A stretch of 64,000 nucleotides of DNA from Hirundichthys speculiger (GCA_018398805.1 JAGFBZ010000673.1:62001-126000), one strand, 5' to 3'. Numbered from the stretch's first letter, positions 34,018 through 46,767 are shown. A program made the numbers and translations. The notes: a model not told the origin generated them from the letters alone.

Positions 34018-34829
34018 TCATCTCTACGGCAGTTCAAAGAAGCAAACTTCATGCAGATTTAACTGTGATGCAAAATTTTAAGTTGGTTTGAGTTTTACTT
34101 TGCAGCTGAACGGAAAACCAACTTATTGTGTGCAAGAGATCTTAAGTGGCTGAAAGATGGGAAATCTGTCACAAAACTTTTAAGACACTCTTAGTTCTGC
34201 TTTTGTCAATATATAGATTGCATTTTATTTGTGGTGCTGCATTGCTGTAAGATGGCATAAATTCAGTAAGGCGAGAAGTGGAAGCAACCCACTATTCATC
34301 TGCGATAAATGCTCTCACAGACGATCATATAATATCATACCAGTTTAACTGTCACAAACTCATAATCACTAATTGTCTTCTGTGAGCACAAACTCGCATG
34401 TAGAGGGAACGCATTGGTCTTCATACCACACAAATGTCGTTTGCTTCTTTTATATGGAAACATGGAGAAAAGCAGCTATGGTTGCTGTCATAACAGACAG
34501 CTCAGGAAATAGCTAGCAGTCTTGGGCACACATGCACAATCGCGCACGCATGCACACACACAAGCAGATGCACTGGCTGTTTGAGCAATGTGTGACAGCT
34601 AGCTGCAGCTTAGGTCAGACACGCTATTGTGGAGTCAGGTTCCTTCTGGGTAGTGTCTGTGTGTGTTTTTTTTCTTTTCTTTTTTTAATGCAAAACCTGA
34701 GCAACAGAGGTCTCTGGGCAAAAAGACTGGGTCTGTTTGTGTTTAAAATTTAATAATGAAAAGGTAAAAATGATCACCATGTAATATGTAATTTCACATC
34801 TTTGCATTTGTGTCTTTTTAATCTTGAAG
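34018..34829. other. Non-coding intronic sequence
   Basis: AT-rich, with a CA-rich patch at 34528-34565. Nothing gene-like. Confidence 0.4.
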
Positions 34830-35395
34830 TAAATATGGAGATAAGGAATTCGTCAAACTGTCATCTTCAGCCCTTCTGGAGGGGACCAAGTAGTTCCCAC
34901 GTTAGTCGAGATATAACCTCCGCTGGAGAGGCGTCCAGATCAAACAATCAAACCATCTCAATCTGCCCCACCTGCCTTTCAGTGCAGAGGAGCAGCATCT
35001 CTATAAACTACGACTTTATCATGGTGGAGGGGTTCAAGTGCCCCAGTGACCTCCTGGAGCTGTTCTGTCAGGGGCAGTTTTCCCCTGGTCCAATCTTTTA
35101 ACACAAATTGGTTCTGGGTGATGGTCTGGACAAAACACGATTCAGAAACCCTCATGATGAATTCAACAAGGTGCTCGGACAGTTGGCCCTGGAGCCAGTT
35201 CTGGGGGAAGAGGCTTCTCCGCTGGGTCCTGGGACGGGGGACTTGCCCGTACGGGTCTAATCGGGTATGGCTCAAAAGAAACTACATCTGTCCACCCTCC
35301 TCTGGACCCACCATCAGACGTCCTCAGAAGTCTGAGCCAGAGATCTCGGCCTCCAGTCCCTGGCTCTCAAAATGGCCAAAATTAGATTTAGATTA
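34830..35395 (+). repeat. Dispersed repeat, LINE 5'-region-like, copy 2
   Basis: Shares 'ggtggaggggtt-aagt-cccca' and the following 'ggagctg' with 4455-4495. It extends through 'caacaaggtgctcggacagt' (35166-35185) and 'agccagttctgggggaagag' (35193-35212), phrases I associate with the leader of a fish LINE. Open frames on both strands are not supported. Orientation is the same as copy 1. Confidence 0.55.
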
Positions 35396-36186
35396 ATTTA
35401 ATTTCGGTTGTCAGTAACTGTTGAGGCCGCAGGCCCTGCCTGCAAGACATCGTGTAATTATTTTTACATTTTCATTTTCTTGGGCATGACACTGCAAAAT
35501 GGTCATCCAAACACAGTTAACACTTCACATTTGCTGCAGGACGCGGGCCTTCAGCCATCTCCGACTGGGATTGATTTGTCATCGCAAAAATCCTCATTTT
35601 CCAAAATACTTGGACGGAGAACAAGCATTTATGCGTTCTGTAAGTGATTATAACTCAAACTGTTTTCCATTCATCAGATTATCAATGCGCTCCCTCCTTC
35701 TGTTTCTTTTTGTGTTTTCCACTTGTTGCTACTAATTGATATAGAATACAAGAAAGCCGTGCCAGATTCTGTGTGCCTGTCAGCTATTTTGTCTGTTTGC
35801 TTTAAAGTTTCTTTAAAGTGTTGGTGGTCGCAGGCCAGACAAATCTGTCAATGTGGAAATCATTACAAAGACAGAAAAAAAAAATTGGGTAATCAAAAGA
35901 GGGAAGCTATGAAACACAAAGGAAAAAGGACAGATGAAGCGTTTGAGAATGATTTAAAATGAAGAGAGTAAAAGTTGAAGCAAAAGGTTGAACTAAAAAG
36001 AAAGAGGAATTTTAACAAAAAAACAAACGAACTGATGGACACATACTGAACACATTGGAATGAAGGTGGTTAGTGTTAATTATGGTAAAGAAGAGCCTCG
36101 CGGACCGTTCCTGATGGGAACTGGCATGTAATCGGCTGAAATACTGCTAGGACTGTGACCAGGGTCTGCAGGACTGAGTGGGAGTC
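35396..36186. other. Non-coding intronic sequence
   Basis: No recognised feature; short unsupported open frames only. Confidence 0.4.
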
Positions 36187-36301
36187 ATGTGTGTGAACGC
36201 TGCACGCGTGCATGTGTGCGTGAACGCTGCACGCGTGCATGTGTGCGTGAACGCTGCATGCCTGCATGTGTGCGTGAACGCTGCACGCCTGCATGTGTGC
36301 G
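36187..36301. repeat. 27-bp minisatellite, about 4 copies
   Basis: Unit ATGTGTGCGTGAACGCTGCA followed by cgcgtgc or tgcctgc variants; the first copy lacks 2 bases. It is CpG-rich compared with its surroundings. As 27 is a multiple of 3, it gives a false 9-residue repeat (HAHMQACSV) on the - strand. Confidence 0.9.
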
Positions 36302-37844
36302 TTCGACGCAGCGGTTAGACACCAGCCAGTACGGAGCAGCACACTCAGTGAACCCAGGAGCTTTCATCACAGCCTCGCTGCTTCGTTTATGCGCCACTGT
36401 TTCATTTTTACGCGCCGCATGAAGGGTTTAGGTCCTCGGTTGACAACATCACGAGCAACAAAAAGTGATTAACAAGAGTGAAAGGCACCATTAAAGAAAA
36501 TATGCTAACAGTTGCACAGACACGTAAGTAAAGGACATCAGAGCTGAGGCCAGTGAGCCTCTTGATATTTGGACGAGAGGCATTTCTCAGTTTGTGCTCT
36601 TGTTTAGATGTCATCTGTTGAAACCTACGTCACTACGGTCCTCAACAACATGGCATGTATTTTTGGTAAATAGTAAACTCAGAGTTAAAGACGTCACATT
36701 GCACGACTCCATGCAAGTAAAAGCCCGAGCAGTTTATTCCAGTTACCAGAATTTACCCAGACAAGATAATCCACAATCGGCAGACAGACGGTCATGGTTG
36801 AAGTCAGGGGTTATCCTGGTTAGAAGCAGGTGAGGATACATAGCTGCAAGCCACCCAGGTGAGATGCTTATACGGGTGTAGCACATTACAGCGGGAAGAC
36901 AGACGCAGACCAGGGAGTGCAAACACCTGGAAGAGAAAGATGAGATGAGGAAAACCAAAAAAAAAAAGCTGAAAAAACTGAACATGAGCTCACAGGTAGT
37001 GCCTTCACGTGACGGAGAGGAAAACTCAGGGCTGTAGGTTAAGTTTTTGAAATACTACTATTATTTTGGAAGAAAACTTTGAAGTCATTTTAGAGGGATA
37101 ACTGTGCATTTCATAAAATTAAACGTGTGATTGGTTTTTCAGGTTGAGTCTGCTCTTAAAGGTTTGTTTTTGTAGTAACATGGATCCCTGTACTTCTGTT
37201 GACCACAGGCAAAAAAGAAAAAAAAAACCTCACCTGTGGTTCCAAATGGCTGCTCCAAACTGGTCTTTAGTAATTTCAACCAAATTAGAGTGTGATAAAG
37301 TCCAAAATGAAAGTTCCTTATAGACAATTAAAAACTGGGCAGATGGTACATTGCAGATAGTTTTACAGCTGCTCAGACCAGTAATAGCTAGATATTAATT
37401 TGACAATTTTTAAGCTGCAACTTTCACATAATCTTGATGATGCTGTGCGTTACTTCCCAGTGACATAAGCCCACATGGCTATTTAGCGCAAGATGGATAA
37501 TAACACATAAATAAATATGCACGTTGCAAAGCTTTTTGTCAACAACAGCTATGCACAAACTGTAGTAAATATTTTTTAATTCCTGTTACCCATTCTGAAG
37601 CAATGGTTTTCTGAAATAGTACAGTGCCTGCAATCGTACCCAAATAACAGTCAATGACACTGAAGAATTGCCATTTCAATACAATATAAAAGGTATATCT
37701 GAGGTCTTTTGTCTTTTTTGGTTCAAGTTACTAATCTGATGTATTAAAATGTAGGTGAATGCCTCAGATGTAAAAGTGTAGATAACCTGTGACTTTGTGC
37801 TCCTAAAATGTAATAAAACTGTTGTCATAATTTCTGGCCCAGAA
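36302..37844. other. Non-coding intronic sequence
   Basis: AT-rich with no recognised exon or element. Confidence 0.4.
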
Positions 37845-38845
37845 CGCCTCAGAAATTCAGTGCCCAGGGGTTTAATCTCCAGCTTTGCTTCCAGCACGGC
37901 TGTGAGGAACCCTGGAGTCGACTTTGACCAGAATTTCTAATTTAAACCACGTATCAAACAGGTCTCCGGAGGGTCTTTCTTCCATCTGCGTAATGTTTCA
38001 AATACCAGGAACATCGTATTCCAGTCTGCCGCAGGAAAACAAAACAAAAAAAACCCAAAAAAAAACTGACTACACGTCATTTTAGCTAGACGTCTAAATA
38101 ATTCTATTAAAACTCTTCAGTTGATTCAAAATGCCGCTGCCAGAGGTCTGACGGGTACTGTCCTGTTTTAGCTTCTCTCCACTGGTTCAGCACCTGTTCA
38201 GGTTACACTTCAACTGAAAATTCTTCTTATGACATGTAAAACCCAACTAGAGCACTTCGCTCTCAGTCTGCTGGTTTACTCGCAGTTTCCAGTGTCCAAG
38301 TCCAGAATGGCTCCTTTTCCCGTGGACCCAGCTGCCGATCTGGATACAAAACGCTGACTCTCACGGCTTTTAAGATTTGAAGGTACTTTATATACACTCC
38401 CTGGCCAAAAAAAAGTCTCCACCTGGATTTAACTAAGCAAATAGGTACGAGCCTCCTATTGGATAATTACTGCATGAGTGATCATCTTTCAGCTGGCAAC
38501 AAGTTATTTAACCCCAACTGGTGCAATAAGTTGCTTCTCATTTCCTAAACAACCATGTCAAAGACACATCCCGTGGTCATGGAAAAGATGTTAGGGTGTT
38601 TGAGAAGGGTCAAATCATTGGCATGCATCAAGCAGAGAAAACATCTATTACAAATATTAATTTAAATATTAGCGTGTATGACCTTTTTTTTGGTGGCGAC
38701 TTTTTTGGCCAGGCAGTGTGCTATATCTGTATGCTTGACTATTTTCATTGTTTTTAACTTGTTTATTTTATCATCTGTTGCTGTTTTACTCATTCTAAGC
38801 ACGTTGAGTTGCACTTGATTGAAAGGTGCTATATGAATAAAATTT
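37845..38845 (+). pseudogene. L2-like LINE 3' fragment, interrupted
   Basis: On + the frame at about 37900-37985 reads ...AVRNPGVDFDQNF, then GGSFFHLRNVSNTRN, matching the VKNLGV-FD--L...FFHLRNI-- region at the end of L2-clade reverse transcriptase. At 38115-38160 follows LIQNAAARGLTGT (L-QNAAARLLT). After the inserted Tc1 derivative (38393-38719) the fragment ends in a 3' UTR with 'ggtgctatatgaataaaatt' (38826-38845), the usual L2 tail. Stops and frameshifts are frequent. Strand and clade follow from these blocks. Confidence 0.8.
38393..38719 (+). mobile_element. Tc1-like deletion derivative nested in L2 fragment
   Basis: Starts TACACTCCCTGGCCAAAAAA and ends in the inverted form TTTTTTGGCCAGGCAGTGTG. 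Its first 250 bp are nearly identical to the left part of the element at 61781-62977 (shared ctccacctggatttaactaa and catgtcaaagacacatcccg). It then jumps to the last 40 bp of that element, losing the transposase. It splits the L2 3' end in two, so it is younger than the L2 insertion. Confidence 0.9.
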
Positions 38846-41800
38846 TATTGAATGAAGAAAAACAAAAGACTTGATCAAGTTGCAAACATTCTCAAATTAA
38901 ATTCTCTCCCAAGAAAAAAGGTTTACCTCTAAACACTTACAGTACATTTCACAGTCACTGTGTACAAAGCTGTCAGCTGTCAACCTGACTATATTACCAA
39001 GTTTGCTTTCTAATACACAACACAACAGTTCTCACTAACTGCGACTCCTGCAGAGAACCCACTTTGCGTTATCAGAGAGGGTCGATAATCCAGGTACGTG
39101 TTTAAAAGTGTAGACTGACGGCAAAAATGATGGTTCTGGTGAGACAGGTTATAACGGTTAAATTACAAGACTTAGCTGCGACTGAGGCACAGGTGAAATT
39201 TAATTACGTTTGCACAAAGGGAATGGACATTGATAACATCAAAGAGGTAGTTGATGCAGGAAATGACGACGCATTGAGAACAGTGGTTTTGAACAGTGTC
39301 TGAAACCTTGAGATAAAAACTCCAGACTGAAATGTGTCCTAAACCCATGCAAGATGGAGACTACATATCAAAAGTAATGATATCCCACATTCTGAAGGTA
39401 GTATCAGGTACATATGACATTTGCATATTCGGCCCATAAAGGTCCTCTAAGGCCACCTCACCATCACAGCTCTACAGCGTGCAATCAAAGACACGTTGAG
39501 GAGACAGGTTGGTGTCACGTTGGTTTATAATTCAGGTCACCAATCCCGGTACTTGCACACAAGCCCTTGGCTTAACCCACACTTGCATGAATTACATGCT
39601 TTCAGTGCAAAGGAGCTCAAAGCTGAGCATCTGTTGGGTTCCCTTTAGTTAGTCCCAGTGATGGAGATGAGTGGCTTATGAAGGAGACTGCAACAGGTCC
39701 TCAAGACCAGGCCATGGCGAAAAGCTCCCATCAGTAGAAAATGGATCATACTCTTGACTGATATTAGCAGAATAACAGGTAAATCAACTGGACATTGAGA
39801 GGATGTTAAACGTTGACGTGCAGAGGAGACAGCTGGGCCTGTGGCGTACCACACATGCAGACAAGATGGAAACAGATGTAGCCCGTCGCGCAGTGCATGC
39901 GCACGCGTGCACGGCACCTCAATCATAAACAGATATGTTACGCACGTTATACACAAACGGACACGCGCGTTAGATTGCCCACAATTTCCCCACCAATCAG
40001 ACATCAAACAGCAGTCTGAGGGGTCCCTGCCAAAGCTTTTGATCTGTTTCAATAGATGTCATTCGGGCACACGTTTCTCCCATCTCCCTCCATCAGTAAA
40101 CAGCCATTTGTCCCCATCACTGATTATCCGTCTTATCTGGAGGCCATCAGCTTTTGCTGATTAGGACATTCCCAGGATTCCATCTTTTCTTCCCTGTTGG
40201 AATGTCTGCATTTCTGCAGCTTGTTGAAACGCTGGCTCTGACAGCCCCACGTTTTCACATGATACTTTTGCTCTATAATTTATCTGTTTTTTCCCCCGGT
40301 CTTGGTCACCATGACAGCATTGCAGGTCATTACTTTAGGACAGACTTGTATTGGCCTTAATGACGAAGCACATTTAGGATGTTTGCCATTTTATTTTCGC
40401 CTTTTATGTCTCAACGATTTCATTCAAGCTCGCTAGAAGACGCTGTGCCTTCTGAATCGCTGTGTTTATCTACGTGCACCAACAGTTTCTGCACATGCTC
40501 TCTCAGTCTATGCAGTTTCTTTTTACAGTGAGTTTCTAGCTATGAGGTGAGAGGCTGTATATTACTTCCAAGTGTCAACAGCAGTGACACTGTCCAGACC
40601 ACAGTCATGCAGTCAGCACAACCTGCCAGTCTGTATTTCACTGGCCAGCCAATACCAGCGTGGATTTATGGAGTCCAGAGAGAGTCCAGCGTGCACCGTC
40701 AGGACGTTTTTGCACATCATCCCTGCTTTGTTTGCCACATCTGCCACTAACGGTCAGTAAAGCACTACGTCCTCCATCTCTCCTAATTACTTCTTTCATG
40801 TCAGTCCCTCTGTGTGAACATTTAGAAAATGATCAATCAGGCAAATATTTCCATTTAATTTAACTCCAGTCTGAATGTGCAACAAACCAAGACGTGATGA
40901 GCTGTTGAATAACGGGGCTCATAAGATGTCACCAACACTGAATAAAATATAGCTACGTAAATTCTGCGGATGTCATCAAAAGATTACCACAGCATTTTAT
41001 TTTTATCATGATGTAACGGGAAAAAAAAAGCTAAAATTTTTGTTTATCCCACACTTTCAACTCTTCTGGTGTCTCCTTAGTTTGATTGTTCAGGAAAAAG
41101 AATAAGATGTGGTAAACAGGAGTTATAACTGGTATCCTTTCTTGCCTGCGGGCTGACTGCGTCCCATTTCCACCAGACTGGAAATGAAGGGAAATACCTT
41201 TTCTTCTCCTTTTTTCTTTTCTGTCTGGCTCTCATTCCCCTCAAAGATGTAGCTTTTCCTTTGTACCCTCTTTCTTTCTTATTAAACCTGCTCTTCTCTG
41301 TGTGCCTTGACGCAGAATAGATTTGCAGTAGGTGTTGGTCTCCGTCTCCATCCCTCTGCCTCCAACTACCTCATCAGTTCAGGTCACGTGTGAAATATTT
41401 CCTGTTTGTTAGCAGGAATTATTTTGGACAGGAATTGAACACCCATAAGTTTAGCCAACAACTGATGGGTGCAAAACCAGCAGGGGGAGATATTTAAATG
41501 CAACGTATATTCTCTGCTCGTCCAACCAGTTTTTTTTTCTTTGTGGATGTGTCAAGATTATTGATTTAGCATTAGTAAGACCTTTTCATTCTGACACCCC
41601 ATCACGTTTAAGCCTTTACATGTTTTTAACCTTCACGGGGGCTGGAGCTCAGAGGAAAAATATTAAAAGAAAAACATATATGCCAAAATCAAAGAAGAGG
41701 ATCATAGTGTATCTTTTAAGAATGTATCCTCGGAGCACCAGACAGCTCAGCTTTATCCTAATTAATCCATCATGTTCAAAAGATGCAACTTGGGCTGTCA

Positions 41801-44800
41801 GAGGGCAAGAGTCAGCGGAGCAGATGGAGTTGTGTGGGCCGATGACACTTGGTAGCTGCTTGCTACAATAACACCATATACAAGCTATTAATGCACACAC
41901 TCATCACTGAAAAGGCGATAGAGGCAGTATATATATTTGTTATACAGTGACACTCTTACGCTAACATTAGCAGTGTTGAGTCAGCCTCTCCAGTTCAGCT
42001 CCTCTGTCTCTGAGCTGAGGGAGCTGCTCTGTCGGCCTAATGAGGCGACTCCACTGAACCAGTTCGACAGGCCAGGTTCACTCCTCCGTACTCAGAGCTC
42101 TACGGTTCCCAAGAAGCGTAGCAGCCTTTTTTTTTTTTTTAATATGTGTGTTCTGTGTACTTGTTAGATGTTTGTTTTCATTGTTTCCACAGTGTCTCTT
42201 TGAGACAGTTTTTTTTCGTTGTTGTTGTTTTTGGTAGCTTGTTTGCCAACAGAAGCCAAGATGTTGAGATGAATCAGATGTTGATGAAAGAATCAGCTGA
42301 TCATTGTATAACTGTTGTTTATATAGTTCACTTAAATCCAGTACAGAAATGATAACAAATATCAGGGTTCAGCAGTGCCATCCGGTTATATCCATATGAT
42401 GTCAAATATCAACAGACATTTTGCAATACCTCAGAGACTCACTTATTCCCTTTGCGGGGGGGAAAAAAAGGCAAGCGAGAGAATAACAACAAGCAGGTTG
42501 GCCAGCTGGAAGCCACAATCAGAAACATGCAGCTCCAGAGGAAGAGTTTCCCGCTGCAGGCGACAGAAGGTGACAAACTATAATAAACATGCAATAGTTG
42601 TATAAATGCAAAACAGACTCAACAATGTGGCCACGTTGGTCCACAGCTCAAACTTGAACACATAAAGGCTTAAAGACGGTTGGTATATTACACTTTTTGG
42701 ACGTGTGTCGCATGCCTACCTGTGATTTATTACATAAAGCCGTAATGCATAACCTAAAATTATAAAATTGCTCTATTTTTTAAGGCTAAAAAAAAAAACA
42801 TTGCTTTTCCACATTTTCCCTACATGAAGCTGTCGTAGTGATATAGGACAACGATCATTTTCAACAACACTTGATATGAGACATGGGGGGTGGCAGGTGG
42901 TGGTAGACAGACTGTCATGTCAGGGAACTGAGTCCCACTCCACCCAGTGGTGTCCAAAGACTTCTTACTTATCTGACTCGCTTTTAGATGCGTTAGGGTT
43001 CATGAGAAGTACATGGCAAAGGTTAGATATTGAAAGGTACTTGGTTGGGTTTGGAGGACACAAACTCGTGGTTGTAAATATTTAAACAAATGCTTGATTG
43101 GCATGTTGCAACCTTCATGTTGCATGAAGGTTGCATGTTGCATGCTGATTTGGACAAATGTGCCAATTACACGTTTCCCCTCGAGACTAGAGACATAAGA
43201 GTATGACTGTGAGAATGGAGAGGAGGACTCTTTATATTGGAGAGGGGAAGGAAAGGATTATGTAGATGTTGCAGACTTCAGATGAATAAAATACAGATTA
43301 AATCATACTTTTGTGTGAAAGTCCTCAAAAGGAAAAGCAAGTCTTTCCTAAAATATCTTCAGACTGACAGGCCTGCTGTAAAATACAGCAAACGAGGAAG
43401 AAGTGATACCTGACAAACCATATTTCGGTCTTCTCTTAACAAGCTGCACCGGCGCTGCACTTGTTCAGTCATACATGGCTCTGGCTGGACTCTACCAGCT
43501 CGCTCTGAGTAATGAGGCTTCACGCACATGCTGCCAGTTCATAGTTTAGTGGCATTAATCAAGGCTGCTCTCGGAGCCTGGTGAATTTCCTTCCACGCTA
43601 GAAGTGTAACACAGTCTGTCGTCATGTGGACAGTATTGCTGGCAAAGCTTAGTCAAAAACGGTAGTGTTGTCACCACAGAAAGGGGGAGGAGGGAGCATC
43701 TGCTGGATCTATAAAGCTGGGAGGGTTTAATATAAAATGAGTAACTTCAGGTAGCTTGTGCCCCCACTAAGCTTGGCTCAGAGTATTGATTTAAATAGGA
43801 CTGGGTTTATGAAGAAGGGATCCCTCTCCGTACCCCACTTCCTTATACAAGTCAGGAAGTTGTTGGGTTTTTTGTGTGTCGTCTGCTCAAAATAAACCAA
43901 TTTTAAAAAATATTGCAAAGTCAGACTGTGTTGTCAGATGAACTTCTTCTCGAGCCGTCTCTCTGACATCTGCTGCACAGCACGCCGAACGGGAGTCTGG
44001 GCCTGGTGTAAGTGCTGAGACGGGCGCTGATAGGAATCTGATGTATGGTGTGTGTCTGTGTGTGAGCCAGTATTTTTATGAACCCTGTTAGCTGTTGGCT
44101 TTATCCAGCAATATGTCAGTCTGTGTCTAGTTAGTGAGGACACGCATACGCGCGTGCGCGCGCACACACACTCTGAAAAGCTTTCCGACTCTTCTCCCAC
44201 CCATCACCCGTCTTCAGTGCAGCCCGCATCATGGAAAACTGGCCTCTCTCCGGCTCTTTCTTCCTCACTGTGCCCCTCTCACAAACCGTACGAAGTCCCT
44301 CTGTCTCACATGGCTTCTCGAAAAACAAACAGCTGCTTCTTCAGCTGGTAAACTACTGGTGAGTCACTCCCTGACGTGTCATTTGTTCTGAGATAAGTCT
44401 AATTCTGTCTCTGCTCATATATATAGGCGCTTTTACCGTTTTTTTTTTTTTAATATATATGTGCCATGAATGGTCACTTTATTTTTGTTACACTGGGGAA
44501 GCGGGTTTACCACAGAACAAGTGTCTAAATAATAACTGCTCCCACAGCTTGAAAGAAAAGAAATTAAAGTTTATATCCTGTTTTCCTTTAATGTGGAACA
44601 TCCTAATCGCCATATATGACTGCTTTCATCTTTTCCCCCTGATGGGGAGGAAAAGATAAATGATACACAGAGATGTGACGAGGCAAAAATATCGTATTAA
44701 ATCAATGATGCTATCTTTATCTGATGTAATTTGCAAAATGGATTTGTGTGGTAGGGGATTTGATTTGGGACACGACGCCAGCCTTGCAGAAATCAGTTTG

Positions 44801-45229
44801 AATCTTGCTGTTGATGAAAGCGGACAGTCAGAAGAAGAACTGATCTCATTTGAATCTTAGAAGAATGAGATCAAATCTTATCCAGCCTCCCCATATTTTA
44901 CTTGACTCAACATCCCATCATGCACCATTTGCCGAGTCTCTGCAAAGCTGAAGCACAAATTTCAAAAGAGGAGCTCCCCATGAATGAGAAGGGTGGAGCC
45001 AAGCTGAGTAGACTCAGGTCACAAAGGTGAGGTGAGTCTCACATCTGTTCAAATCTCTTATTTTTGAACATGTTTAGGGTACAGATTCTACGGTTCTACG
45101 AATAACCAAAACTGTCATGAGCGCACTCTACATGCTTATCATTTTTCTAAATAGTTAGGTCACGCTCTTCTCTCAACCCGTTTTATGCAGTTTAGTAATC
45201 ACATTAACCTCTCAACAGTCCCCCGCCTA
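38846..45229. other. Long non-coding intronic stretch
   Basis: No exon or transposon terminus recognised over 6.4 kb. Local features are GC-alternating patches at 39888-39910 and 44146-44172 (cgcgtgcgcgcgcacaca), the hairpin at 43107-43135, and scattered homopolymers. Open frames do not resemble known proteins. Confidence 0.4.
43107..43135. repeat. Perfect short hairpin, 13-bp arms
   Basis: Arms tgcaaccttcatg (43107-43119) and catgaaggttgca (43123-43135) with a 3-base spacer, inside a tgcatgttgcatg-rich patch. Confidence 0.8.
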
Positions 45230-45905
45230 AAAAAAAAAAATGCCTAAAACAGGTAGCCTGCACCTGTCCTTGGCAGGTGTAGCAGTGTACCAAACCGTGA
45301 TGGAAGAGGTGGGGATGGACTCACTGAAGCCAGCGTGGAACCAGCATCGTCTTTGACAGATTAAACTTCCACAGCTGCTTCAGGAAGTCCATCTTCTGCT
45401 GTATCTTCTTGACACAGGAGCTGATGTTCAGCCCCCACCTGAGTTCCTGGGTGATGATGTAGCCCGGGAAGCAGGAGGACCCAAGAGATGCCACTGGAGT
45501 CGGAGGGTGATGGGAGTGGGTGGGGCCACAATCACCTCTGCTGTCTTTGAAGCGTTGATGGTCGATCTCTTACCTGTGAGTGGACTTATCTGAGCCAGAG
45601 ATGAGTAAAATTGAGAGTAGTGTTGTCCGCGAACGTCAGGAGCTTGATAATCACGTGACTGAAGAGCAGAAGGAAAAGAACGCAGCCTTGGTGGGAGCCA
45701 CTGCTGGTCATCCATGAGTCTGAGACGTGTTTTCCAGCTTCGCCCTTTGCTTCCTGTCAAACAGGAAACCTGCAGTTCACCTGCGGTCCACCTGCGGGTG
45801 TATTCAGATATGGTTGGAAGGAGCCGAGCAGGATCACATCCTGACAGAGGATCCCATGGAGTCCAGTTGCTGGAGGATTGGAGTGAAGGACCAATTTTTT
45901 TCACT
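45230..45905 (-). pseudogene. Non-LTR retrotransposon reverse transcriptase fragment
   Basis: On the - strand, 'KLLTFADNTTL' near 45610-45645 matches the catalytic FADDTT box with Asp changed to Asn. The blocks that follow are a PSTLQRQQR/NASKTAEVIV segment (LN--KT-E--VDFR), 'GYIITQELRWGLNI' (LG--ISQDLKW--NI) and 'VKKIQQKMDFLKQLWKFNL' (KKAQQRM-FLRQLRKFNL). These are the thumb and C-terminal blocks of fish LINEs. Frames shift several times. Clade is not certain (L1/Tx1-like or related). The 158-codon frame at 45428-45904 is a chance product of this relict. Confidence 0.75.
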
Positions 45906-46171
45906 TAAAAACCATCTAATCGTCCACATGACCCTTTAAACTGAATTTGCGTTTGACTTGTGCAATTTTCAACAGCCGGGGAACAAGGGAAATTAAAACG
46001 GAAAATTTATGGAAGGAATTTTTTATGTGCGAGCTCTCCGGGTCATGTCGTGGCACACATGTGACTTTACGTGTGGTCTCCCATCTTAAAAATCTGTTAA
46101 GATTTATCCTAAGATGTATTTAAGATTTTTATTGCGGGCCAGCCTTTACTGGCTCACTCTGAAAGATTATT

Positions 46172-46237
46172 TCACAATCATCCAACTGTCTTTGATTGCG
46201 AGATTTGCAATCATCCAAGACAGTGGGATGATTGTGA
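46172..46237. ncRNA. MicroRNA-like hairpin (candidate)
   Basis: Arms of 21 bases at 46172-46192 (TCACAATCATCCAACTGTCT + T) and 46217-46237 pair at 20 of 21 positions with one A/C mismatch. Inside, tgattgc (46193-46199) pairs with gcaatca (46207-46213), leaving a 7-base loop and a 3-base bulge. The 66-base fold has the size and shape of a pre-miRNA. I recognise no known microRNA seed. It may instead be a worn foldback element. Confidence 0.35.
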
Positions 46238-46733
46238 GATTTGCATGATCAGGCTCCAACCTTTCCATTTCTGTCTCCATCAGAGAAAGTTCAGACCAAT
46301 AATTGTCCTCTTCTGGCAACTTCAGGCAGATTTTATGTGTGATGATAGTCACCAGTTGTAATTCTTATTCACTCACTGGCTTCAGTTGTAGCACGTCAGT
46401 GACCTGATTAGCTCAAGTTTACTCATAGAATGTTTTTTTTTTTTTCAGCCTGCTATGCTTTCTTTTCACACAAGAAAAATCCAAAAATACCAAAATGTAT
46501 CACTTCAAATCACATGACAAACTTCCCCACCGTTTATTCATCATTTATTGTCTGCTGCAGGAATAAAAACTGTAAAGGCAGGAAGGAGATCCCTTGTTGT
46601 GGAATATACTGCTGTACAGGTTCTTTCGTGATATGGTGACCATTCACAGTTAGTTGTCATACCTGTGTTTGTTTGTTTTTTTTTTTCCTGAATGAAAAGC
46701 ATGCATGCATCATCAGCAGGGCTGCACCACAGT

Positions 46734-46767
46734 TTGCCGTTTGATTTTAGACAAAATCAAACGGCAA
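46734..46767. repeat. Perfect hairpin, 15-bp arms, 4-base loop
   Basis: ttgccgtttgatttt (46734-46748), loop agac, aaaatcaaacggcaa (46753-46767). All 15 positions pair. No T-run follows, so it is not terminator-like, and no flanking element was seen. Confidence 0.85.

Noticed and set aside
36076..36397. Open frames with a 9-residue repeat (HAHMQACSV) on -
   Set aside because: Produced by the 27-bp minisatellite, whose period is a multiple of three.
44134..44391. Arg/Thr-rich open frames near a CGCG/CACA tract
   Set aside because: Low-complexity alternating purine-pyrimidine DNA with no domain support.
45428..45904. 158-codon open frame on -
   Set aside because: The strand carries a LINE reverse transcriptase relict whose homologous blocks sit in shifting frames, so this single frame is not a gene.
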